This document shows positions 39,908-48,166 of a DNA stretch of 64,000 nucleotides, one piece after another. A model generated the notes under the pieces. The model was not told the DNA's origin, did no database searches, and saw nothing but the letters and a program-made list of their open reading frames with translations. Every line of letters starts with the position of its first letter. The stretch's first letter is position 1. Made by a program: the position numbers and the translations under genes. Origin of the DNA: Streptococcus suis (GTDB lineage: Bacteria > Bacillota > Bacilli > Lactobacillales > Streptococcaceae); assembly GCF_902702775.1 (NCBI RefSeq), contig NZ_LR738724.1, positions 434,001-498,000 on the forward strand, in the 5' to 3' direction.

Positions 39908-42097
39908 ATGAATAGACAGACTGAAATTTTTTCGTTGAGAAAGAGTAAGGTTGGATTAGCTTCTGTTATGATTGCGCTTATGTGGTTTGGAACAGGTGTT
40001 GGAGCAGTTGCAAAAGCTGATGAAACAGCTATTATGAGTACAGAAATCGAAGCCAAGGTAAGGGAAACGCCACTTGCTATTGAAGAAGAGCTGGTAGAAG
40101 ATTCGGATAGAAAAACAGAAAAGGAAGAAGCTACTGAGGTAGAAGTGAAACCGACGGATGCTAGTCTTCCTGACAGCGAGAAAAAGGCTAAAGAAAGCAT
40201 CTTGAAAATCGATCCTGTCCATGCTGGTGACAAGCAAATTTCAGGTCAGACTATTCCTGGAGGATATGTATTTATTTCTGTGGATGGTGAAGCGATTACT
40301 TCCATTGATAATAGTCTAGAAGCGGATGAAGAAGGTAAGTTTAAACATTCTTTAGAGAAGCCATTGGGCTATAACCAAGTGGTTGAGATTAGTTCATTTC
40401 CGAAAGAATCTGAAGAAGAGTCTGAGGGCGAAGGTGAAGAACTGATTGAAACTGTCAAAACTGAGCGTCATCCAGATGCTTATAAAATTCCGACTGAACG
40501 ACTAGAGAAGACAGAAGATGGGCAACACCAAGTTCTGGTGGAACCAATTTTGGAACATGCCAATAAGGTCATTGGGCATACCTCTGTTAAGGGATTTGTT
40601 TATCTGTCTATAAATGGAAGTTTTGTATCGGATAAGACGCCAATCAATGAAGATGGGCGATTTGAGGTGACTTTTTCTGACAGTTTAGCAGGCTCGAAAT
40701 TTAAGGCGAATGACAAACTAGTTTTATCATTTATTTCTGAGGATAATCGTCCAGTTATTACAAATCATATTGTTATTCCGTGGGAAAAAACAGATAGCCC
40801 TTCACAGATAATGGTGAAGCCACTTTCAAGTGATAATTCCGTTTTGGAGGGGCAGACGGTGCCGTTTGGTCAAGTACAATTATATAATGTTGCTACTTTT
40901 GAATTTTTGGAAGAAGCAATTGCTGATAAGACAGGGAACTTTAAAGTTACCTTACCGAAATTGCAACCAGGAGAGCAATATTACCGCTTGGTGTACAATC
41001 AGCAAGGAGAAGTTGAATCAATTTATATTGACACGGTAGATGGTCCAAGCAAACAATTAGATAAGGCTGTTATTGCCCCCTTGGTGACTTATTTACAAGA
41101 GGTAGATATGGATGAGGCAACTTTTGAAAACCCGATTGTTGTCCCTACTTTGCACAATAAGAAAGATTATATCGTTGGTAGAACTCTGTTTCCACATGCC
41201 TATGTTCGGATGGTTTCATCAATTGAAGGTAAGGTATACCCGCCTGTCCAAGTTGATGAATTAGGTTTTTTCGGTTTTCAAATTCAAGATTTACAACTCC
41301 CCTTTGAAAAAGGAGAGAAAATTCGTTTTGAGATTCTAGATCCAAAGACAAATATTTTGTTGGCCTCAAAAGAGGTAGTCGTTGGTCAATATTTAGAAGA
41401 TGAGGATGAGAGTGACTTGCCATTTCAAGTGGACGAAGTGACAACTGATCACGGCTATATTAGTGGAAAAATTGCCCCAGGAGTGACAGTAGAACTGGTA
41501 TCGACACATAAGGCTGAAGAAATGCTTGCTCGGACAACCGCTGATGCTACAGGTCAGTTTGTATTTGATTTAGGAAATCGAGTATTAAAAGAGGGAGAAA
41601 CTCTGTCATTCAGGGCTTTTGACCAAGATGGGAGTCAGATGGCTTGGGAGGTTGTGACAGTACAAAAAGGAAAAGGGAAGCGGATTAGTAAACCAGCACC
41701 CCTTATCAGAAAAAATGATGCCATCACAGATGAAGTCAAGACAAATGATATGAAGCAACCAAACTCTTCTCAGTCCCCATCAATGAGTTTGTCACGAGAG
41801 AATCAGCAGATGGGACAGCAAATGGATGTTGTTCAGGAGAAGGTGAGCTTGGAGTCAAAGGGTCATCAAGAAAAAATGGGGAGCAAGGAAGAGAAGGTGG
41901 CTCCATCAAAAAAATCTGAAGCCATGGAAGAAGACAAGCAAAGAAAAGAGGATTTACATGCTGTTGTTAAGCAAAGCCAGAGCGTTTCCCTCCCAAAAAC
42001 AGGTGAGAAAAACGGGATGCTTTTAGCCATTCTGGGAGCTGTCAGCTTATTCTTTACAGTTTTGATTATGAGCATCTTAAAGAAGCGTAATGATTAA
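39908..42097 (+). CDS. LPXTG cell-wall protein with tandem Ig-like modules
   Basis: A 729-residue surface protein. The N-terminus has a YSIRK-like signal (FSLRKSKVGLASVMIAL) with probable cleavage near AKA-DE. The acidic stalk runs to about residue 95. About five related beta-sandwich modules of 90-110 residues follow. Each starts with an ISGQT/VIGHT/LEGQT/IVGRT/ISGKI strand and ends in a GxF strand, like bacterial Ig-like Big-type repeats. A Ser/Gln/Lys-rich segment precedes LPKTG at 695-699, a membrane helix and a KKRND tail. Sortase A should anchor it. The ligand is unknown. Confidence 0.85.
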   Translation: MNRQTEIFSLRKSKVGLASVMIALMWFGTGVGAVAKADETAIMSTEIEAKVRETPLAIEEELVEDSDRKTEKEEATEVEVKPTDASLPDSEKKAKESILKIDPVHAGDKQISGQTIPGGYVFISVDGEAITSIDNSLEADEEGKFKHSLEKPLGYNQVVEISSFPKESEEESEGEGEELIETVKTERHPDAYKIPTERLEKTEDGQHQVLVEPILEHANKVIGHTSVKGFVYLSINGSFVSDKTPINEDGRFEVTFSDSLAGSKFKANDKLVLSFISEDNRPVITNHIVIPWEKTDSPSQIMVKPLSSDNSVLEGQTVPFGQVQLYNVATFEFLEEAIADKTGNFKVTLPKLQPGEQYYRLVYNQQGEVESIYIDTVDGPSKQLDKAVIAPLVTYLQEVDMDEATFENPIVVPTLHNKKDYIVGRTLFPHAYVRMVSSIEGKVYPPVQVDELGFFGFQIQDLQLPFEKGEKIRFEILDPKTNILLASKEVVVGQYLEDEDESDLPFQVDEVTTDHGYISGKIAPGVTVELVSTHKAEEMLARTTADATGQFVFDLGNRVLKEGETLSFRAFDQDGSQMAWEVVTVQKGKGKRISKPAPLIRKNDAITDEVKTNDMKQPNSSQSPSMSLSRENQQMGQQMDVVQEKVSLESKGHQEKMGSKEEKVAPSKKSEAMEEDKQRKEDLHAVVKQSQSVSLPKTGEKNGMLLAILGAVSLFFTVLIMSILKKRND

Positions 42098-42141
42098 ATT
42101 CGATTATCGAATAGGTATTAAAATCGAGTTCGTCTTATTGG

Positions 42142-42211
42142 TATTTTTAGGCTATTTTTTATCTATTTTTTGAAAAAAACGTCTTTTCATAAATTGTATT
42201 TTTGTTATAAT
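42142..42211 (+). promoter_or_regulatory. Island promoter 2: three 11-bp half-sites and extended -10
   Basis: Half-sites TATTTTTAGGC, TATTTTTTATC and TATTTTTTG start at 42142, 42153 and 42164. The -10 TATAAT (42206-42211) is preceded by TGT. The gap from TATTTTTTATCTATTTTTTG to the -10 is 33 bp, identical to the copy before the repeat-protein gene at 43098. A CCGTAC-ATTG-GTACGG hairpin lies in the leader at 42216-42231. Confidence 0.68.
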
Positions 42212-42258
42212 AAAACCGTACATTGGTACGGAAAAGAAAAATTTAAAGGAGTATTTTT

Positions 42259-42804
42259 ATGTCAACATTAAAATTAGGTGCAGTAACCTTGTTAGCAGGA
42301 CTTGCATTATTTGGAGGAGCTACTGCACAAGCAGAAACATTTACAGCTGTATCATCTGAAGCAACTGGCTTTAAAACATCAGATCCATGTCGATTTGATG
42401 GGGAGGCAGTAGAAACAAAAAATAGCTGGGGTAATTATACGTTTATCAACCACTATAGACCAGGTGGACGTGGCTCAGAAGGCGAAGTGAACAATGAGCT
42501 CGCAAAACAGATTGAAAACGGAGATTTTACATTGCAACACTCTCCAGCAACTGGCTTTAAAACATCAGATCCATATCGATTTGAAGGTGAGGAAGTAGAA
42601 ACAAAAAATAGTTGGGGTGATTATACATTTATCAACCACTATAGACCAGGTGGACGTGGCTCAGAAGGTGAAGTGAATAATGAGCTTGCAAAACAGATTG
42701 AAAATGGAGATTTTACATTGCAACACTCTCCAGCAGGTGGATTTAAGACGTCAGATCCATGCTTAGTAGATGAGTACGGATTCGGACAAATTAAGATTCT
42801 GTAA
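42259..42804 (+). CDS. Small secreted protein with 62-residue tandem repeats
   Basis: A 181-residue protein I do not recognise. A signal peptide (MSTLKLGAVTLLAGLALFGG, cleavage near AQA-E at 25) precedes two nearly identical 62-residue repeats (residues 35-96 and 97-158) and a third, cut-off copy (159-168). Each repeat contains GFKTSDP, ETKNSWGxYTFINHYRPGG and NNELAKQIENGDFTLQHSP. There is no anchor motif, so it is probably released. Near identity of the copies at DNA level suggests recent duplication. Confidence 0.78.
   Translation: MSTLKLGAVTLLAGLALFGGATAQAETFTAVSSEATGFKTSDPCRFDGEAVETKNSWGNYTFINHYRPGGRGSEGEVNNELAKQIENGDFTLQHSPATGFKTSDPYRFEGEEVETKNSWGDYTFINHYRPGGRGSEGEVNNELAKQIENGDFTLQHSPAGGFKTSDPCLVDEYGFGQIKIL
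42361..42762 (+). repeat. 186-bp tandem repeats inside the secreted-protein gene
   Basis: Copies start at 42361, 42547 and 42733, all exactly 186 bp apart. The third keeps only its first 30 or so bases. Confidence 0.9.
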
Positions 42805-42893
42805 AATTTTAGTATTTACAAATAAGATACGAGGCTATTCTTCTATTTTATTTGTATGGTTTATAATAATTTAAGTCAGAACAATTAAGAGAA

Positions 42894-42920
42894 AAGTCAT
42901 CAAAAATGATGGCTTTTTTT
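42894..42920 (+). terminator. Terminator after the small secreted-protein gene
   Basis: The stem AAGTCATC/GATGGCTT has an AAAAAT loop and is followed by TTTTT. Confidence 0.8.
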
Positions 42921-42957
42921 ATCGTGAAAAGTTTGAGGGAGAAAGGTAAAACGTTCG

Positions 42958-43027
42958 TATTTTTTGGATATTTTTTATCTATTTTTTGCTGTAAGAGGCT
43001 TTTTACGGGATATTTTTTTGATAAAAT
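42958..43027 (+). promoter_or_regulatory. Island promoter 3: three 11-bp half-sites and extended -10
   Basis: Half-sites TATTTTTTGGA, TATTTTTTATC and TATTTTTTG start at 42958, 42969 and 42980. The -10 TAAAAT (43022-43027) is preceded by TGA. The 20-mer starting at 42969 is identical to that at 42153, and the 33-bp gap to the -10 is the same, although the sequence in between differs. Confidence 0.68.
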
Positions 43028-43097
43028 TATCCAGTACAAATGAATGACGTACGTTTTTTAAGAATGTGAAAAAATAAGTAGAGAGGTATATTCACAG

Positions 43098-46000
43098 ATG
43101 TCAAATAATTTTTTCAAATTTCAAGGCCGTTTTAGGATGTGGAAATCAGGGAAACGATGGCTATATGCAGGTGCCATTGTCACGTTAGCTTCGGTTGGTC
43201 TAGTCGTAGGCGGAAATAAAATTCTAAGACCGGGTGGAAATGCAAATGAGCAACGATTGTCTATTGTTGAGAATAGCAGGATGGAGCAGCAAACCGAGGG
43301 AGAAAATTCAGCATTAAGTGGTCGGAATACTAGGACATTACCGGGTTCAGAAGGAGGAAATCGAAGCCCTCAAAATTCAGAATCGAGCGTTTATCATCAA
43401 GAAAGTGAAAATAGAAATTCTCAATTAGCGGGTGAAGGGGGAACTAGTCAGCAATTAGGACAGAATGGCAATGCTGGAATGCATCGCTTATTAGGTAGTA
43501 GTGGCGATAATAGTGGTCCACTTTCCAGCGATTCTGGCTTAGGGGGTCGTACACCTAATCCGCTTCCAGGTGCTAGTGGTGAAAGTCAAGTGCCGAATTT
43601 AAGTGGTAATAATGGTGACCATCAACTTCCAGGTGCTAGTGGTGAAAGTCAAGTGCCGAATTTAAGTGGTAATAATGGTGACCATCAACTTCCAGGTGCC
43701 AGTGGTGAAAGCCACGTACCGAATTTAAGTGGTAATAATGATGGCCATCAACTTCCAGGTGCCAGTGGTGAAACCCACTTGCCAAATTTAAGCGGCAATA
43801 ATGGCAATCGTCCTCTTCCAGGTGAAAGTGGTGAAACCCACTTGCCAAATTTAAGTGGTAATAATGGTGACCATCAACTTCCAGGTGAAAGTGGTGAAAC
43901 CCAGCTCCCAGACTTAAGAGGTGATAATGGTGACCGTCAACTTCCAGGTGAAAGTGGTGAAGGTCAAGTGCCTAACTTAAGCGGCAATAATGGTGGTCTT
44001 CAACTTCCAGGTGAAAGTGGTGAAACCCAGCTCCCAGGCTTAAGTGGTAATAATGGAGGCCATCAACTTCCCGGTAAAAGCGGCGAAAGCCAAGTGCCTA
44101 ACTTAAGCGGTAATAATGGTGACCGTCCCCTTCCCGGTGCTAGTGGTGAAAGTCAAGTGCCTAACTTAAGCGGTAATAATGGTGACCGTCCCCTTCCCGG
44201 TGCTAGTGGCGAAAGCCAAGCGCCTAACTTAAGCGGCAATAATGGCGATCGTCCTCTTCCAGGTGAAAGTGGTGAAAGCCAAGTGCCGAATTTAAGCGGT
44301 AATACTGGCGATCATCAACTTCCCGGTGCTAGTGGTGAAAGTCAAGTGCCGAATTTAAGCGGTAATAATGGTCATCGTCCTCTTCCAGGTGCTAGTGGCG
44401 AAACCCAGCTCCCAGACTTAAGCGGTAATAATGGTGGTCTTCAACTTCCAGGTGCTAGTGGCGAAAGTCAAGTGCCTAACTTAAGCGGTGATAATGGTGA
44501 CCGTCCCCTTCCAGGCGAAAGTGGTGAAAGTCAAGTGCCTAACTTAAGTGGTAATAATGGAGGCCATCAACTTCCAGGTGCTAGTGGCGAAAGCCAGCTT
44601 CCAGACTTAAGAGGTGATAATAGCGACCGTCAACTTCCAGGTAAAAGTGGTGAAAGCCAAGTGCCTAACTTAAGTGGTGATAATGGCAATCGTCCTCTTC
44701 CAGGCGAAAGTGGCGAAAGTCAAGTGCCTAACTTAAGCGGTGATAATGGTGACCGTCACCTTCCAGGCGAAAGTGGTGAAAGTCACTTTCCAAATTTAAG
44801 CGGTAATAATGGTCATCGTCCTCTTCCAGGCGAAAGTGGTGAAACCCACTTACCAAATTTAAGTGGCAATAATGGTGGCCATCAACTTCCAGGTGAAAGT
44901 GGCGAAAGCCAAGTGCCTAACTTAAGCAGTAATAATGGCGGTCTTCAACTTCCCGGTGAAAGTGGTGAAAGCCAGCTCCCAGACTTAAGCGGCAATAGTG
45001 GTGGCCTTCCTCTTCCAGGCGAAAGTGGTGAAACCCACTTGCCAAATTTAAGTGGCAATAATGGTGGCCATCAACTTCCAGGTGAAAGTGGCGAAAGCCA
45101 AGTGCCTAACTTAAGTGGCAATAATGGCGATCGTCCTCTCCCAGGTTCGGAGGGAGACAATCGTGGACCGAAATTAAGTGAATCTAGTTCAGAAGAGGGA
45201 TGGAAAACAGGCTATGAAATAGGTTATTTAGATGGTTATAGAGGGTTTGGAAAAGCTCCTATTCCAGATCCGGACTATGAGAGAGGTTACTTTGAAGGGC
45301 GACTTGCACGAAAACAGTCCCATCTAGAAGGTCGTAATAGTCATCCACTTCCCGGCAAGGAAGGTGAGACTGTCGTCCCCGGCGATTCCGGCTTAGGTAG
45401 CCGCAATCATAGTCCGCTCCCAGGCGAAAGTGGTGAAAGCCACTTGCCTAACTTAAGCGGTAATAATGGTCATCGTCCACTTCCAGGCGAAAGTGGTGAA
45501 AGCCAGCTCCCAGGCTTAAGCGGCAATAATGGCGATCGTCCTCTTCCAGGTGCTAGCGGCGAAAGCCACGTGCCTAACTTAAGCGGTAATAATGGTTATC
45601 GTCCACTTCCAGGTGAAAGTGGTGAAAACCACTTGCCAAATTTAAGTGGTAATAATGGTGGTCTTCACCTTCCAGGCGAAAGTGGTGAAAGCCACGTGCC
45701 AAATTTAAGTGGTAATAATGGCGATCGTCTTCTTCCAGGTGCTAGTGGCGAATCCCAGCTCCCAGACTTAAGCGGTAATAATGGTGGTATTCAACTTCCC
45801 GGTGAAAGTGGCGAAAGTCAAGTGCCTAACTTAAGCGGTGATAATGGCGGTCATCCACTTCCGGGTGAAAGTGGTGAAAACCACTTGCCGAATTTAAGCG
45901 GTAATAATGGCGGTCATCAACTTCCAGGCGAAAGTGGTGAAAGCCAGCTCCCAGGCTTAAGCGGTGATAATGGTGACCGTCAACTTCCAGGTGCTAGTGG

Positions 46001-46703
46001 TGAAAGCCACGTGCCGAATTTAAGTGGCAATAATGGTGACCGTCAACTTCCAGGTGCTAGTGGTGAAAGTCAAGTGCCGAACTTAAGTGGCAATAATGGT
46101 TATCGTCCACTTCCAGGTGAAAGTGGTGAAAGTCAGCTCCCAGACTTAAGTGGCAATAATTTGGACCGTCAACTTCCAGGTGAAAGTGGTGAAAACCACT
46201 TGCCAAATTTAAGTGGTAATAATGGTGGTCATCAACTTCCAGGTGTTAGTGGCGAAAGCCACGTGCCTAACTTAAGCGGTAACAATGGTCATCGTCCCCT
46301 TCCAGGCGAAAGTGGTGAAAGCCACGTGCCTAACTTAAGCGGTAACAATGGTCATCGTCCTCTTCCAGGCGAAAGTGGTGAAAGCCACGTGCCAAATTTA
46401 AGTGGTAATAATGGCGATCGTCTTCTTCCAGGTGCTAGTGGCGAAAGCCAGCTCCCAGACTTAAGAGGTGATAATGGCGGTCATCAACTTCCGGGTGAAA
46501 GTGGTGAAAAGCACTTGCCTAACTTAAGCGGTAACAATGGTCATCGTCCCCTTCCAGGCGAAAGTGGTGAAACCCAGCTCCCAGACGAAAGTAGTAATGA
46601 TGATTGGCCATCATTTGTTGAACTTGGATATGAGCACGGACGCGTAGATTATAACAACGGTAGTTTTATCGAGTGGGAAATCGGTTGGAGGATTGAACTG
46701 TAA
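43098..46703 (+). CDS. Giant repeat protein with KxYKxGKxW-like signal and 21-residue LPG repeats
   Basis: A 1201-residue protein. The start (RMWKSGKRWLYAGAIVTLAS) resembles a KxYKxGKxW signal used by large serine-rich adhesins. From residue 156 there are 25 full copies of a 21-residue unit, LPG(A/E)SGE(S/T)(Q/H)xPNLSGNNGxxx. A non-repeat linker (about residues 681-773) with GYEIGYLDGY and DYERGYFEGR follows. Then come 18 more full copies and a unique tail (FVELGYEHGRVDYNNG). I see no LPXTG motif and no membrane anchor. Each repeat falls in seven triplets with Gly leading four of them. Function unknown; secreted or loosely attached surface protein. Confidence 0.78.
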   Translation: MSNNFFKFQGRFRMWKSGKRWLYAGAIVTLASVGLVVGGNKILRPGGNANEQRLSIVENSRMEQQTEGENSALSGRNTRTLPGSEGGNRSPQNSESSVYHQESENRNSQLAGEGGTSQQLGQNGNAGMHRLLGSSGDNSGPLSSDSGLGGRTPNPLPGASGESQVPNLSGNNGDHQLPGASGESQVPNLSGNNGDHQLPGASGESHVPNLSGNNDGHQLPGASGETHLPNLSGNNGNRPLPGESGETHLPNLSGNNGDHQLPGESGETQLPDLRGDNGDRQLPGESGEGQVPNLSGNNGGLQLPGESGETQLPGLSGNNGGHQLPGKSGESQVPNLSGNNGDRPLPGASGESQVPNLSGNNGDRPLPGASGESQAPNLSGNNGDRPLPGESGESQVPNLSGNTGDHQLPGASGESQVPNLSGNNGHRPLPGASGETQLPDLSGNNGGLQLPGASGESQVPNLSGDNGDRPLPGESGESQVPNLSGNNGGHQLPGASGESQLPDLRGDNSDRQLPGKSGESQVPNLSGDNGNRPLPGESGESQVPNLSGDNGDRHLPGESGESHFPNLSGNNGHRPLPGESGETHLPNLSGNNGGHQLPGESGESQVPNLSSNNGGLQLPGESGESQLPDLSGNSGGLPLPGESGETHLPNLSGNNGGHQLPGESGESQVPNLSGNNGDRPLPGSEGDNRGPKLSESSSEEGWKTGYEIGYLDGYRGFGKAPIPDPDYERGYFEGRLARKQSHLEGRNSHPLPGKEGETVVPGDSGLGSRNHSPLPGESGESHLPNLSGNNGHRPLPGESGESQLPGLSGNNGDRPLPGASGESHVPNLSGNNGYRPLPGESGENHLPNLSGNNGGLHLPGESGESHVPNLSGNNGDRLLPGASGESQLPDLSGNNGGIQLPGESGESQVPNLSGDNGGHPLPGESGENHLPNLSGNNGGHQLPGESGESQLPGLSGDNGDRQLPGASGESHVPNLSGNNGDRQLPGASGESQVPNLSGNNGYRPLPGESGESQLPDLSGNNLDRQLPGESGENHLPNLSGNNGGHQLPGVSGESHVPNLSGNNGHRPLPGESGESHVPNLSGNNGHRPLPGESGESHVPNLSGNNGDRLLPGASGESQLPDLRGDNGGHQLPGESGEKHLPNLSGNNGHRPLPGESGETQLPDESSNDDWPSFVELGYEHGRVDYNNGSFIEWEIGWRIEL
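43563..45137 (+). repeat. Coding tandem array: 25 x 63 bp
   Basis: Twenty-five in-frame 63-bp units encoding the 21-residue LPG repeat, without indels. Variation is concentrated at residues 4, 8-10, 12 and 19-21. Confidence 0.93.
45417..46550 (+). repeat. Coding tandem array: 18 x 63 bp
   Basis: Eighteen further full units of the same 63-bp repeat, followed by a partial nineteenth copy running into the C-terminal tail. Confidence 0.93.
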
Positions 46704-46758
46704 TCTACATCCGAAAACCCATCTTGGTTTGAATACTTCCTAAAATGACATATAGAAA

Positions 46759-46811
46759 AAAACACTCCTGTTGAATTCTAGTATAAAACTAGACACAGGA
46801 GTGTTTTATTG
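46759..46811. terminator. Bidirectional terminator
   Basis: AAAACACTCCTGT pairs with ACAGGAGTGTTTT, with a nested CTAGT/ACTAG stem. It is followed by T-rich sequence best on the minus strand. Confidence 0.8.
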
Positions 46812-46866
46812 CGTGGAGTATGAAATGATTGGCATTACTGTAGACTGGTCTCAAATAAAGAAATAA

Positions 46867-46888
46867 AGAGAGAGCAGTTGCTCTCTCT
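46867..46888 (-). terminator. Hairpin downstream of the helical secreted-protein gene
   Basis: The perfect stem AGAGAGAGCA/TGCTCTCTCT is followed by TTTATTTC on the minus strand. Confidence 0.65.
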
Positions 46889-46967
46889 AGTTTATACATT
46901 GTTTGATGATAAAAGGAATTTATACGTAATTTTATAAACTATGAAAAGTGAAATGGTAGTAAAAGGA

Positions 46968-47675
46968 TTAGGATTCGTTCACCTGTGTTCGCCAGGTTGC
47001 AAGATTACGAAGGATTCTCTCATATTCTTGAATTAGGGACTGTTCAATGTGATAGTATTCAAGTTTCATAACTTGGTTGCGGAAATTATTAGCTTTTGGA
47101 GTCCAATAGCCTTTTCTTGATTCCAAGTTTTCGATTTCAGTGATACGGCTTTCCAAGTCTGCTTTTAATTCGTCTCGTAATTCATAAAACTCAGGAGTGC
47201 GACGAAGAGGAATGATGTCACCATCTAGATATGGATAGTCATCAATAGGATTTAAGCCGTGATCCTCTACTTGTGCCTTCCAAATCGCAATATCTTGAAG
47301 AATCATTTCGTATATCTGAATCAAATCATCTTTGGAACCCCAAACAAAGTCAAGCTGCTGAACTTTTACGCGTAATTCATCAGCTTGGCTTGTGACTTCG
47401 GGAGAGTAAGAAGCTCGTTTTTCCACCTCGCTAATACGGTCTTCTAAATCGGCACGTAATTCCTGAGCCAATGTTAGAGTTTCTGTTGTTTGTGGAAAGA
47501 GAAAATCGTAATATCCATTAAATTGAGCCGATTCAACAGGCATGTTAGCTGCCTGGGTGTCGGCGTGGATAGTGGCAGTTGTCCCAGCCATTCCAATCAT
47601 TGTGATTAGTGCTAGGGCAGGAATTGCTTGTGCATGTAAAATAGCTACTGCTTTACTTTTAAGTTGATTCTTCAT
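46968..47675 (-). CDS. Secreted helical protein with two related repeats
   Basis: A 235-residue protein I do not recognise. A long signal peptide (hydrophobic about residues 15-35, cleavage near HADT) is followed by two homologous helical units of about 80 residues. The first has LAQELRADLEDRISEVEKRA and ends IYEMILQDIAIWKAQVED. The second has LRDELKADLESRITEIENLE and ends EYERILRNLATWRTQVNE. There is no anchor. Its minus-strand promoter carries the inverted island half-sites. Confidence 0.75.
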   Translation of the reverse strand: MKNQLKSKAVAILHAQAIPALALITMIGMAGTTATIHADTQAANMPVESAQFNGYYDFLFPQTTETLTLAQELRADLEDRISEVEKRASYSPEVTSQADELRVKVQQLDFVWGSKDDLIQIYEMILQDIAIWKAQVEDHGLNPIDDYPYLDGDIIPLRRTPEFYELRDELKADLESRITEIENLESRKGYWTPKANNFRNQVMKLEYYHIEQSLIQEYERILRNLATWRTQVNES

Positions 47676-47730
47676 AAAGCACCTCTTTCTAAAAAAATAT
47701 ATAAAAGAATGGCCATTCCTCTACACACTC

Positions 47731-47791
47731 ATCTTATCATAAACGAGAAATTTGTAGGTGGGGACAGACTATTATTTGTATACGCTTTATC
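47731..47791 (-). promoter_or_regulatory. Island promoter 4 (minus strand): inverted half-sites and extended -10
   Basis: On the minus strand the -10 is TGATAAGAT (TAAGAT at 47736-47731). On the plus strand the half-sites TATTATTTGTA and TACGCTTTATC start at 47770 and 47781. The first starts 34 bp upstream of the -10, matching the other inverted members. Confidence 0.5.
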
Positions 47792-48101
47792 TGTAAGATG
47801 ATTTATTTGAAAAATTCAATCGTTGTACGATGTAGTTGGAGAATGAAGGTCTACAAAGTTTAACGTTAATGGCTGTTATTAGAGTAGCCACATAATCACG
47901 CAAAAAAGCTGGATAGAATGATAAGTGTAGGCTAGTATATTGTAAAAATGTCAAGCTGGTTTGGATGGGAAGAAAACTTTGAGAAATGACTTTACTATAA
48001 ATAGTAAACACAGCGAAGTTCATATTATTTCTTACGAATAGCCAAAGGTGTTTGTGTAAGAGATGATACATATCTGTTTTTTAGGTTATATAACCCTACC
48101 C
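47792..48101. other. Intergenic, no gene recognised
   Basis: AT-rich. A 94-codon minus-strand open frame lies here, but it has no ribosome site, family match or coding-like composition. Confidence 0.4.
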
Positions 48102-48160
48102 TAGTTTTTATGTAATATTTGTATATGTTTTGTTTTTTTGACATTTTTTTATGCTATACT
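48102..48160 (+). promoter_or_regulatory. Island promoter 5 (orphan): half-sites and extended -10
   Basis: TAGTTTTTATG at 48102 and TAATATTTGTA at 48113 precede the -10 TATACT (48155-48160, preceded by TGC). TATGTTTTGTT at 48124 continues the 11-bp phase. Alignment at the same offset matches the 42153 motif at 16 of 20 positions. Confidence 0.5.
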
Positions 48161-48166
48161 AACTTC

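Noticed and set aside
42099..42113. ATTCGAT/ATCGAAT palindrome after the first LPXTG gene as a terminator
   Set aside because: The stem is short and AT-rich with no T-run after it.
43563..46550. Regular 63-bp repetition looks like a CRISPR-type or satellite array
   Set aside because: The units are in one uninterrupted reading frame without unique spacers; variation is at codon level, so it is a coding repeat.
43563..46550. True collagen triple-helix domain
   Set aside because: Gly occurs in only four of seven triplets per unit, so a continuous Gly-X-Y helix cannot form. I keep only the observation of triplet register.
47787..48071. 94-codon minus-strand frame
   Set aside because: No ribosome site, no family resemblance, and unusual composition. 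It lies in a gene-poor spacer.
48138..48160. TTGACA as the -35 of the promoter with -10 TATACT
   Set aside because: The spacer would be only 11 bp, too short for a sigma-A promoter. The TGC-extended -10 with upstream half-sites explains it better.
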